Shown piece after piece: positions 33,618 through 42,777 of a stretch of 64,000 nucleotides of DNA. Origin of the DNA: Aculops lycopersici (Eukaryota; Arthropoda; Arachnida; Trombidiformes; Eriophyidae); the NCBI GenBank assembly GCA_015350385.1, contig WNKI01000002.1, positions 4,032,894 through 4,096,893 of the forward strand. Direction: 5' to 3'. The notes beneath the pieces are model-generated. The model was not told where the DNA came from. It worked only from the letters and a program-made list of their open reading frames with translations, and made no database searches. Both the position numbers and the translations under genes were made by a program. The stretch's first letter is position 1; every line of letters starts with the position of its first letter.

Positions 33618-35774
33618 CTAAATGTTTTTAGTTTCATGCTCGGACTCGGGCTCGTAATAAGACTTAAGTCTCACATGCCAAGCTATTGAGGATACAGCGG
33701 AAACAGTCTTAAATTGATGGATTGTATTCCGGGGTATATAATAGATGTCATTGTCGTAAAGCGGTACTCGAGAATACTGGATCCCCTCCCTCCTAAGCTG
33801 ATTCAGTTTCGCGTCTTCGACCCACTGGATACATTGCGACACAGGGGGCTCATGAAGGTCCAACTGGAGTTTTTCAACCAACTCATCATAATTGGCTCCA
33901 TCAAATGCTATCACGTCCTTTGTGATGCGATTCATCTCATTTGTCTCCCTGCAGTGTACAGCTTTCAATATACCAACAGCAGCTGTGGTGTGTCTATCGA
34001 AACCATGGCCAACCTGATCGGCATGACACTTGGTTCTATCTTCAAACAAAATCTCTCGAGGCTCACTACTTCTTCTCATATGTAGTGACTTCAATTCATT
34101 CAGCTTCTGTTTCCCTCCTTTTGGCGATTTGAAGTCATTCCTGAATGGAGATTTGTATTCCGCTGTGGGTACGAGTTGCTCACCAGGTCTGATCCAAAAT
34201 ATTGGCCCGTCATTACTCTCTTGAGGGGAGCTCATTGTGATGGAACTCATTTCTCCCCAAGGTGTGACAAACTTGGAGAAAGGAGATTCTTCAATGAGCG
34301 CCAGTAGCCCAGGGTAGAAGCCACCAACCTCTTCGTGTACAGTTCCAACCAAGGACAGCTGATTTAATGGTCCAAATCTATATATTCCGTTAGAATAGTT
34401 TCGGTGAACATTATCTCTGTAAGCAGCCATAGTGGTCGTCTCGATGTCGGATCCGGAGTGGCCCATCACACCCATTTTCACTGACAGTTGAGGATTTGAA
34501 TCAGCAAAATACTCCATGAGATCAGGTAGGTATGAGGCTGCGTTATGAACAACTGCCAGTACATACTTTGGAACACCCTTGGTGTTTTCCCGGAAAGCTT
34601 CATGCACAAACTCTCTAGCTATGCATTCGATTTCCGCTGGCTTGAAGTGAGCAATTTCGTCATAGTACATGTGCAACGTCTTGGCGCCACCATTTGGGTG
34701 CGTCTCAACTTTATAAAATCTCTCGTATTTGCAATAGCTGAGATCACTGCAGGGCAATATTATACGAGGCATGAGTATTGATAGGCGAACACTATCGTCT
34801 AGCTGATTGAGTTTGCAAGAGAGATACTGGTCCAACTTGCATTGTATTCTCACATTCGAGTAACTTGTCTCTCTCCTTGTTCTTGATGTTTGCGTCTTGA
34901 CTCCTGGAGAGTTCTTATTGCTTGAGACTGATTTTTTGTTATTTGATGATTGATTCTTGTTAGCCATATGTTGCTGTCTTCCGTGGCTGATCACCGTATT
35001 ACGCTGTGTAAGAGCCAGTGCCCCTTGGCCATCTGATCTATCATCATAAGTAACCCGATCGCATTTCTTATGCTCGCTATCAGCCTCAGCTTTTATATTC
35101 GAACTCGTATCATTCTTGTTGCGTTGAGGATTGTTGTTCTGTATATTTCCATCATGATTGTTGCGTTGTTGGTGGTTAATAGGGTTGCTGTTATCGGGCG
35201 GGTTATTAATAAGTCTAACGTTGTTAGTTGTCATTGAGGATCCGTTCGTTGAGATTCTTGAATCAGCATTCGAGTTTATATTCATCGAAGCTGTGTTATC
35301 GATATGTTCATGAATAGCAAGTGACTCCAGATTAGCTTTTTTGCACGGTGGTGGAACACGTGTCACATTGTCGCCATGAGCTGACAAATGAGTGGAATCA
35401 TCTAATAGCTCGCGCTTGATTGGATTATGCGTCGTCTCATGGTTGGATGTCTTACGTATGTTGTTGTTCTTGCTTGTCAGGGATTGGGGCGAGGACATTG
35501 ATTTGGCAGCTTGTAGTTGGGGTTGATTTTGTTGTTCAATCGGGGTACGGTTGTTGTTAGTCTTCTTGTTATTCTGTTGATGGGTGCCATTGTTGCTACC
35601 GCAACTGCTATTATTTCGCTCGGGGTTCTGATGTTCTAGCTGCTGATGAAGATGGCTGTTATGATGAGGATTATTCATAGTTGACGGTGGATCACATTCG
35701 TTCCTCGTCGATTGTGACGTCGATGCAGTCGGAGAGGCTTGTGGTTTTGAACTCCGACTTGTAACAGCATTCAT
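33618..35774 (-). CDS. RSBN1: RSBN1/DPY-21 family histone H4K20 demethylase-like protein
   Basis: Nuclear protein of 718 residues, one exon. The N-terminal 290 residues are Asn/Gln/His-rich and disordered. From about residue 300 the sequence follows the RSBN1 family: QCKLDQYLSCKLNQL, YCKYERFYKVETHPNGGA, a REFVHEAF segment, GVMGHSGSDIETTTM, VHEEVGGFYPGLL, FVTPWGEMSS, then GHGFDRHTTAAVGILKAVH (about 585) and YYIPRNTIHQFKTVSAVSS near the end. The family (nematode DPY-21, vertebrate RSBN1/RSBN1L) is a JmjC-type dioxygenase removing methyl from H4K20me2. The His/Asp in GHGFDRH and the His in NTIHQF are candidate metal ligands, not proven here. Vertebrate members are about 800 residues and have introns. 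Confidence 0.92.
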   Translation of the reverse strand: MNAVTSRSSKPQASPTASTSQSTRNECDPPSTMNNPHHNSHLHQQLEHQNPERNNSSCGSNNGTHQQNNKKTNNNRTPIEQQNQPQLQAAKSMSSPQSLTSKNNNIRKTSNHETTHNPIKRELLDDSTHLSAHGDNVTRVPPPCKKANLESLAIHEHIDNTASMNINSNADSRISTNGSSMTTNNVRLINNPPDNSNPINHQQRNNHDGNIQNNNPQRNKNDTSSNIKAEADSEHKKCDRVTYDDRSDGQGALALTQRNTVISHGRQQHMANKNQSSNNKKSVSSNKNSPGVKTQTSRTRRETSYSNVRIQCKLDQYLSCKLNQLDDSVRLSILMPRIILPCSDLSYCKYERFYKVETHPNGGAKTLHMYYDEIAHFKPAEIECIAREFVHEAFRENTKGVPKYVLAVVHNAASYLPDLMEYFADSNPQLSVKMGVMGHSGSDIETTTMAAYRDNVHRNYSNGIYRFGPLNQLSLVGTVHEEVGGFYPGLLALIEESPFSKFVTPWGEMSSITMSSPQESNDGPIFWIRPGEQLVPTAEYKSPFRNDFKSPKGGKQKLNELKSLHMRRSSEPREILFEDRTKCHADQVGHGFDRHTTAAVGILKAVHCRETNEMNRITKDVIAFDGANYDELVEKLQLDLHEPPVSQCIQWVEDAKLNQLRREGIQYSRVPLYDNDIYYIPRNTIHQFKTVSAVSSIAWHVRLKSYYEPESEHETKNI

Positions 35775-37136
35775 CTTTTAATCTGCCGCCGCTAAATTCA
35801 AGCAAGAGGCTTCAGTAACTATCTTGGTTGTTATTCGCCTGTCCAATTCACATTTAATTAGCAATCAAACTTTTAACTTTGGTATCCTTGGATGACTCTT
35901 GACAAGATAGCAGCATATTTACGATCTTGCAACCCAAGTAACTGTCTGACTCAGAATAAATTGCCTGTAATTGTTTGATTGAAATGCTTGCTTCAGTCCT
36001 TTTAGCTCTGATACAGGTTTAAGTTATGACTATTTGTTCCTCTAACAATTTATTTGCAATCAATATGTTCAAACAATAGCTAAAGATGCAATAGTTGAGC
36101 TGCGAAACATCCATTAGTGTCTACTTTGAACTCTATGTCTTTGCGCGTGCTACTCAAAATGAAAACATCAGTTTATAGTTGGTTAATTGTTTTAATTTAA
36201 ATAATAATGTAATGTGCAAAGTTTTAATTGGAGAAAGTGATACTTTTGAGGTTAGAAGTCTTGTAATTAGGATGATTGCTCACATGAGAAACATGAACAA
36301 TGTCCCTTTTCTCCCTCTCACTTCTAGTTTTTCTGTCGCCGCTGCTACTTTGCACTGGCTTTAAGGCCCTCTATCTCTCGTTGCAATTTGCAAACAGAGA
36401 GAAAATGCGTGGATCTCGCATGCAGAGTGGAGGCGGCGGGGGCATGATGCTACTCGTCATTGCTGTTGCCGTGTGTTGTTACAGCCTGCAAAAACAGGCT
36501 CATACACACAAGGGACCCGAGGCATTACCAGTGGGCACAGTGGAAGCATTGAGCAAAGGCTGCTGCATTTCTCATTCTGCACAAACACACTCAGGGGAGT
36601 ACCATTGGGCCGGTGCACTTTTCAATGCAACGGGTGATGTTGTTGTTTATTGTGGGCAAGTCGTTGTCGTCTCTGTGACTCAACAACACAGAACGACAAC
36701 AACGCTGCTCCGAAATTAACGCAGATTTTTGGTCGGTGAAGAGAACGATTGTAGTACAACGAGCTCGTGCAAGTGAAAAGCTTCGTTTGGATTGTTGAAG
36801 GTGCAAGATCTATCCTGCAGGAAGCATGCTGGCAAGCTTTCAGGGAACTTTGTTATAAGAGTCATACAGCTGTAGCTATCGAGTCATCGAGTTCCATGAA
36901 CTCGGGGTGGCGCACTAATAATTGAAATTCATATTGAATAGATGTATAGAGCCCAATTTTTGTGCGTGACGAACTTTTTTGCAAAAAATCCGATCTCGAT
37001 ACGAAGGGTCACCATCAATACCAGTTTCTGAGTCGTATATTAATTTGCAATTTCTACCTCGAGAGCTAAGTTTTATCCAGTACATAATCTGAATGTGGTC
37101 TGTGAATTTTATTGTTGTTGGTGCTAATTAGTTGGT
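35775..37136. other. intergenic between RSBN1 and ARPC1
   Basis: RSBN1 promoter side and ARPC1 3' flank. A 139-codon open frame at 36300-36719 begins with a hydrophobic stretch but has no domain and unusual composition; I do not support it as a gene. Confidence 0.5.
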
Positions 37137-38321
37137 TCATAGAACTGATGGGTCCAAGGACCAGACAACAAACTTCCCGTCTAGACCCACGGTGGCCACG
37201 GACTTGCTCTTAGAACATAATTTTATCTGTCCGATTGTGTTCTGGTGGATCGTGCCCAAGCACGAGTCGCCGGCGTTGATATGCTGTGTTGGGTCAGCTT
37301 TGGCATCTAAATCTTTGAACTTTCTCATGGCATTCTGACCGTCGGCTTCCTTCTTCTGGGATCTATCTAGACGACCAATAAACTTCATCACTGGACCGAC
37401 ATTAGCTGTAGTTTGATGATTGAATAACATTGGACAACAATCATGGCCAGCAGCGACCAAACTGTTTTGCGAGACCCAAACGCAGCTTAGGAAAGGTAGA
37501 TATCTTGTCTTCAAAGTCACTACTGTCATGCTATGACTTGAATCCACAACCGATAGGCTACTATCATGCGAGACCCAAGCCAATTTGCTTCCATCAGGCG
37601 AGAAGGATACATCATGAACCCAAGCACCAGAGTTGAGAAATTCATTTAGCATTGCGCCTGTGGAAGCTAGAGATTGTATTGCACCTTCCTCGCCATTACT
37701 ACCATTGGTTGTGGCGGCTGTTCCATTCTTTTTAACCCAACCAGATTGTCTCAGTTTATCCAATCCAGTTGGCTTACTAGCGTCCACGTCTACCTCCTTG
37801 ACAATGGCTGAGAATATCCTCGACTTGTAGTCTGTTGATCCGCATGCAAGGAAGATGTTGTTCGGGTGCCAATCAATACAGGTGACAGTTGACTTGATAG
37901 GTTTTTTGATGTGCCTACTGACCCACCAATCGTTGGCTTTCTCAAAATAACAAACGCAAACTAATTTTGCCGCCGTGCCTACGGCAAACTTATCCTCATT
38001 CGGCGACCACTTGACACATGTTGCAGCCCTATTTATTCTCAATAATACTAATGTTGGCTTCCATATACCATCTGATTGTGTCCAAACGTAAGCATTCCTA
38101 TCAGCCGAACAGGTGACGATTCGATCTGTTTTAGGCGCCCAATCGATGGAGGTAACTCGCATATCATGTTGCTCTAATACTGTCTCCTCTACCCACGAGG
38201 AATCTTGTTGTCGGTAGATGTAAACTAAATTATTATTTGGCGACAAGGCTAGCCGGTCAGCTGAACCGGATTGTGCATAACAGCTGATGGGGTCTGTTGA
38301 AAATTGATTTATCTCGGCCAT
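37137..38321 (-). CDS. Arpc1: actin-related protein 2/3 complex subunit 1
   Basis: WD40 beta-propeller subunit (p40/41, Sop2) of the Arp2/3 complex, which nucleates branched actin filaments in the cytoplasm. The 394-residue single-exon frame matches the family throughout: ISCYA near the N-terminus, ALSPNNNLVYIY, the hallmark DRIVTCSADRNAYVW, KPTLVLLRINRAATCVKWSP, NDWWVSRHIKKPI, DWHPNNIFLACGS, LAWVSHDSSLSVVD and VAAGHDCCPMLF. The segment between blades 4 and 5 (about 180-215) is longer and richer in Gly/Asn/Thr than in vertebrates, which accounts for the extra length over about 370 residues. It is divergent from LSG1 with a shared promoter region. No introns. Confidence 0.96.
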   Translation of the reverse strand: MAEINQFSTDPISCYAQSGSADRLALSPNNNLVYIYRQQDSSWVEETVLEQHDMRVTSIDWAPKTDRIVTCSADRNAYVWTQSDGIWKPTLVLLRINRAATCVKWSPNEDKFAVGTAAKLVCVCYFEKANDWWVSRHIKKPIKSTVTCIDWHPNNIFLACGSTDYKSRIFSAIVKEVDVDASKPTGLDKLRQSGWVKKNGTAATTNGSNGEEGAIQSLASTGAMLNEFLNSGAWVHDVSFSPDGSKLAWVSHDSSLSVVDSSHSMTVVTLKTRYLPFLSCVWVSQNSLVAAGHDCCPMLFNHQTTANVGPVMKFIGRLDRSQKKEADGQNAMRKFKDLDAKADPTQHINAGDSCLGTIHQNTIGQIKLCSKSKSVATVGLDGKFVVWSLDPSVL

Positions 38322-38672
38322 TTTCGGGGTAATATAATAAATTATAAATATATATATACATATGATAAAACCAGAACACTTGGCGACTCCTTTAAATAAT
38401 GATCACAACAGTGCGATGGTAAGTCTTATCGCTGTGCAATTTGCAAAAAATTGCTGTATCGAACTTTGCACCAATTAAGGCTGCCGCCGGTTCCTGCAAA
38501 CTGCAGAATAAAATTTGCAACGAGCATGTGTTTTGCTGCGCGTTATGCTTCTGTTAGTTCCTCATGTGCATTCATTGCAAGTTCTTTAAACCTACAGCAT
38601 GTTATTCATTTGTGATCGTCTTGATTATTGATGAAGTTCTATCAAATTGATTAGAATCAATATTATTTCAAG
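38322..38672. promoter_or_regulatory. shared bidirectional promoter region, ARPC1 / LSG1
   Basis: Only 351 bases separate the two start codons. The sequence has several TTGCAA/TTTGCA motifs (38441, 38466, 38513) and one TTGCACCAATT. No obvious TATA box faces LSG1. Shared promoter use is inferred from spacing. Confidence 0.5.
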
Positions 38673-40610
38673 ATGGTAAATCAAAGCAGAAAGGCTGGTC
38701 TAGGCCGGACCTTGATCAAGGCTCAAAAGTTTGCAAACCAACGAAGAAATCCACGTAAAACCACCAAACACACGACCGAGATCATCGAGCCAATCAGCAA
38801 CCGCGTGGATTTGAAGAGTGTTACAGCCCAAACAAATCTAGATGAGTTCTTCGAGGAGGCTGAGCTGGCTGGAAAACAGTTCGTCACTGAGAAGAGAAAT
38901 GTATCCATAGTACATGATGATAAAACGAGTACGAATCTGTATACGCAAGATGAACGAGCTCCGAAAAATAATCAAATTGAACTTGATGATATTGAGATCG
39001 AGAAGACCCTTTCAGTTCCACGGCGCCCAAAATGGGATGCAACCACTACACCAGAGCAACTAGAGGAGACGGAAAAGATGACTTTCTTAGCATGGAGAAG
39101 AAAGCTAGCTAGGTTGCAAGAAATGGAGAATGTTACTCTGACTCCGTTCGAGAAGAATTTAGAAATTTGGCGGCAGCTATGGAGAGTTATCGAGAGAAGC
39201 GACATTGTTGTACAAATTCTAGATTGTAGGAACCCTCTACTCTATCTCTGTGATGACCTTATAAAATATGTAAACGAAGCGTTTGATGGAAAGAAAAGCA
39301 ATCTGATACTTTTGAACAAGGCTGACTACCTAACATCTGAGCAGCGTCGAATGTGGGCTGATTACTTCAAGAATCGAGGAATTAAATTCATATTCTTCTC
39401 TGCCCTGATAGAGAACGAAAAGCTCAAGACCGGGACAAGACGCGAATCGGAGACTGAAAACCGAAACGATGACGACGATCGCGATACAGACTCTGATGAA
39501 GATAGTCGATTTGATTCTGAATCAGTGTCAGAGGAGATGGCCGACAAGTTGGAAAGCAATCTCAAGTTAGATGGTAGAGGTGACGAGAATAACCAAGCCT
39601 CAGAAGAAGTGGAAGACGAACTTAAGATCTACAATAAGTTTGAGCTACTCGACACCTGGTATGAGCTGCTCAAGAACCTAGAAACAACCCGAAACGCCAG
39701 ATCTGATTCGAAGTCGGAGCCAGAGGTGAGAGAGCCCACAAGAGTCAAGATGCCTGACGATAAATCGGAAAGCTCCTCCTCACATGCCCGTCCACTTACC
39801 GTCGGATTAGTGGGATATCCTAATGTCGGTAAATCTTCAACTATCAATGCCCTCCTATCTGCCAAGCGAGTCGCCGTTTCCGCAACACCCGGAAAGACAA
39901 AGCACTTCCAAACTTTTCTCGTCGACCGCGACATGATGCTTTGCGATTGCCCTGGTCTCGTGTTTCCGAACTTCGTTAGTTGTAAGTCGGAGATGGTTAT
40001 CAACGGTGTCCTACCTATCGACCAAATGAAGGATCACATCACTCCAGTAAAGTTAATTGTAGATAAAGTTCCAAGGGGTTACTTCGAGGACTTATATGGC
40101 TTGGCATTCGACTATGATATCCATCAAAACATCACAGCCGAAGATCTCCTAAACGCGTTCGGTTACATGAGAGGTTACATGACTCAAAGAGGTCTACCTG
40201 ATACATCTAGAGCATCCAGAGTCATTTGCAAGGACTACATTAAAGGAAAAATTCTTTACTGTGAGCCACCCCCAAATTCGGATCGAAAGTACTATTATAG
40301 CAACTCCAAGTTAGCTGATGCAATGAAACGAATCGAGAGTAGAAAGTTGGACCCAAGATATGCCCTTCGAATGACAGAACGTCAGAGGAAATTGATGAAA
40401 TATGCCAAGGGCACCCAGATGAGTTCGCGAGACTTTGATTCGCAATACTTTCAGGCTAATTCCGGTGGAGCCCACATCAAAGGACTACCAGGAATTGGTA
40501 ATATGACGCAACCAATTGGGAAGTACACCGATACCAAAGCACCAAAGCATGAAAAGAAGCATAAGAAAAGAGAGAAGTTACGCCGAGTATTTAGACATCT
40601 GGACGATTGA
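38673..40610 (+). CDS. Lsg1: large subunit GTPase 1 (60S ribosome export/maturation)
   Basis: Cytoplasmic circularly permuted GTPase that releases the export adaptor NMD3 from pre-60S ribosomes. The 645-residue single exon has motifs in permuted order: G4 NKAD (about 214-217), later G1 GYPNVGKSS (about 381-389), switch region TPGKTKHFQT and G3 DCPGLVFP (about 424). The N-terminus carries the basic GLGRTLIK start and the linker TTPEQLEETEKMTFLAWRR-type segment typical of LSG1. An acidic, low-complexity insertion (about 250-340) separates G5 and G1, as in orthologues. The C-terminus has the family RGLPDTSRASR motif, ends in a Lys/Arg-rich tail, and stops 103 bases from the convergent SSU72 stop. 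Confidence 0.95.
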   Translation: MVNQSRKAGLGRTLIKAQKFANQRRNPRKTTKHTTEIIEPISNRVDLKSVTAQTNLDEFFEEAELAGKQFVTEKRNVSIVHDDKTSTNLYTQDERAPKNNQIELDDIEIEKTLSVPRRPKWDATTTPEQLEETEKMTFLAWRRKLARLQEMENVTLTPFEKNLEIWRQLWRVIERSDIVVQILDCRNPLLYLCDDLIKYVNEAFDGKKSNLILLNKADYLTSEQRRMWADYFKNRGIKFIFFSALIENEKLKTGTRRESETENRNDDDDRDTDSDEDSRFDSESVSEEMADKLESNLKLDGRGDENNQASEEVEDELKIYNKFELLDTWYELLKNLETTRNARSDSKSEPEVREPTRVKMPDDKSESSSSHARPLTVGLVGYPNVGKSSTINALLSAKRVAVSATPGKTKHFQTFLVDRDMMLCDCPGLVFPNFVSCKSEMVINGVLPIDQMKDHITPVKLIVDKVPRGYFEDLYGLAFDYDIHQNITAEDLLNAFGYMRGYMTQRGLPDTSRASRVICKDYIKGKILYCEPPPNSDRKYYYSNSKLADAMKRIESRKLDPRYALRMTERQRKLMKYAKGTQMSSRDFDSQYFQANSGGAHIKGLPGIGNMTQPIGKYTDTKAPKHEKKHKKREKLRRVFRHLDD

Positions 40611-40692
40611 TACGCCATATTTGACTGTAAAACGAACAAATAGTAAATCGAAAAGTCAACCAGATCATTTATCTTATCATAACATCGATAAC

Positions 40693-40698
40693 TTTATT
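40693..40698 (-). terminator. polyadenylation signal (minus strand) for SSU72
   Basis: TTTATT on the plus strand gives AATAAA on the minus strand, only 14 bases past the SSU72 stop codon. This would make a very short 3' UTR. Confidence 0.45.
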
Positions 40699-40712
40699 AT
40701 TTTCCATTCAGA

Positions 40713-41294
40713 TCACTGGAAGCATATACTGTGTAGTAGCCTCTTGTTGTGTTCAGCCTCAAACTCAGTCAAAATTTCGTCAATCTCGTTATCGAGATCC
40801 TCGGAGGCTGATAATTTTTGAGCCAGCTCACGGAGTTTAAATGCACCAACTGTTGCCTCCTCGTGGTTATCTTGGATGTCCATGTTGATCACATGTCCAG
40901 GCTCATAGTCCGAGGTCGTTCTATTTGCTAGCTCCTCCACAACTTGATCATAGACTCGCTCTTCGCAAGTGAATATGATGTCGAATTTGTCCTTGCACGC
41001 CTGAAACCTCTCTGGACAAGGTTTTATACGACGATTCCTATCTAGCATGTGCAAGATTCCATTTTGAGTATATAGATTGTGGTCTTTGGCCGCTAGATCC
41101 TTGTACATCACGTCATACAATGTTCCAAAATCGTAAACATTCGGCTTATCGGCCGCACTGCCCGGCAACTTAACCTGATTTCCGCTACCGAAACTCCTTA
41201 CATTAAAGCCATTCTTTTTTAGGACATCATGCGCCTCCATAGACCTATTCTGATTACTGCTGCAAATAACAGCGAACCTCAATTCCCTCTTCAT
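40713..41294 (-). CDS. Ssu72: SSU72 RNA polymerase II CTD Ser5/Ser7 phosphatase
   Basis: Nuclear protein phosphatase that removes phosphate from Ser5/Ser7 of the Pol II C-terminal repeat and joins the cleavage/polyadenylation machinery. The frame from ATG 41294 gives 193 residues, the usual length. The CX5R catalytic loop is VICSSNQNRSMEAH near residue 10; the conserved VRSFGSGNQVKLPG and the aspartate loop INMDIQDNHEEATVGAF with its general acid are present. Codons upstream of ATG 41294 extend the frame only through a GTG, so ATG is used. It is convergent with LSG1 and likely shares its short 3' intergenic region. Confidence 0.96.
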   Translation of the reverse strand: MKRELRFAVICSSNQNRSMEAHDVLKKNGFNVRSFGSGNQVKLPGSAADKPNVYDFGTLYDVMYKDLAAKDHNLYTQNGILHMLDRNRRIKPCPERFQACKDKFDIIFTCEERVYDQVVEELANRTTSDYEPGHVINMDIQDNHEEATVGAFKLRELAQKLSASEDLDNEIDEILTEFEAEHNKRLLHSICFQ

Positions 41295-42777
41295 GAGAAC
41301 CACAAATTAGATTGACAGGTGATTGTGTTGAGAATGAAGAAGCGCAAAATTAATGATAGGATATTGCCCGACCATTAGTAGGTATATGCAAATGAGTCGA
41401 TGAGTGAATAGATGCGGTGACGTTTCAGAATAGTCGAGAAATGTACACCACCTTTCCGATTCGACCAATAGCAAGCTAGTCAGTCAAACAACCTAATTCT
41501 CTCGAGAGATTCGAGCCGGTATTGTTACAGGATGGAAAGTTTCGTCAATTTATATGTCGCACGACTGGATGTAGGCTCGTGGTTATAGTAGTATCCTTTT
41601 GTTTGCTCCAATGTGTGTGTGGTGTTTTGATATATTCCAATTTGGAATATGTAATGCTATATTATTGTTACTCTACTATTATTAGTTGGCTCAATTACTT
41701 GGCTGTTCCTATTGTTTGCATGCTAGTTAGCTTTGTGGCGTGTGTGGTCTAATTCAAATTAACTTGTTTCCACCCATTAGTCATGCAACTCGTTCTCTTC
41801 GTTATCGCCAATGTCGGTGGTGATGGTGGTGTTTCATTACTGTGATTTCGTTACCTGGCCGCTGTTGTTGCCGCCACCAATACCACAATCGTGCGCAATC
41901 GCCTCGAGTTTCATCGAGCAAAATGGGCAAAACATTGAGAACTACACATGCATTTTGGCCAGGTTTTTCCGTTGCCCCATTGCTGCCGCCTTTGCCACAC
42001 ACATTTGGTGCCGTCGCTGTTGCTGTTGCAGAACTTGCAAAATCTACAGTTTTGTTGCATTGTTTTGTGAGTGTAGCAAAGCGACTGTGGCACTGCAACG
42101 CTGCGCACCAATCTTGAGGTTAGGTTCTACGGCGGCCGCAGTTTTCTGCGGTAGCTCGCCATATATGCTCCTGCTTTCCTGCCTGCCTGCCTGCTTGCCG
42201 CTCAAAGCGCTCAAACAAAGTTTGTCGAATTTTGCAGCAACAGCGACGGCGCCAAGTTGCTTGGTCAGTAGGGCACCGCCACTTGTTGATGCAGACACAA
42301 AGCAAGCGAGTGAGAGCAAGACACCGCCTATTTAGAAAGGGAGTCAATGAAAACAAGATATCGCCAACAAATTATCAGCATTCTTTTTTACAGTAACACC
42401 AGTGGTATCGGTATTCAATTGATACTGATGCTTCTTATCATCATCATCAGCATCAGAGTGCATCAACTTGGATGAAAGTTCATCATCATACAAGAGCCAT
42501 GAGTTAACAATCTAGTTAGCCAGCAAGTCGCCAAGTTAGCACTAGCGAGACTCAAGACTCTTCACCAATGAGGTCTTTGTCCAATCTCAAGCTATTGTTT
42601 ACTAGAACATGTTGATGCTCTATACTTTGAATTACCCTCTAGCTACTTAACAAATTTAAGATCACACAACACCCATCACACAAATAGAAAGTCAACTTGC
42701 CAAGACACTATTTTGCATAACTTTAAAACTTATAGCAACACGGGAGTCGAGAAACATTGCCAATCATCAACATCAAC
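41295..42777. other. intergenic, upstream of SLC44-like gene
   Basis: Divergent promoter region for SSU72 and the SLC44-like gene. A GC-richer block at 41860-42320 contains open frames of odd Cys-rich composition, which I do not accept as genes, and a (CCTG)n-like patch at 42180. I could not find a missing SLC44 N-terminal exon here. Confidence 0.45.

Noticed and set aside
36300..36719. 139-codon open frame starting with a hydrophobic segment that resembles a signal peptide
   Set aside because: No domain, no splice or polyadenylation support, and low-complexity Gly/Met/Val content; more likely promoter sequence of nearby genes.
41811..42335. 174-codon Cys-rich open frame upstream of the SLC44-like gene, considered as the missing N-terminal exon
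   Set aside because: It overlaps other open frames on both strands and shows no SLC44 first-helix or loop motifs.
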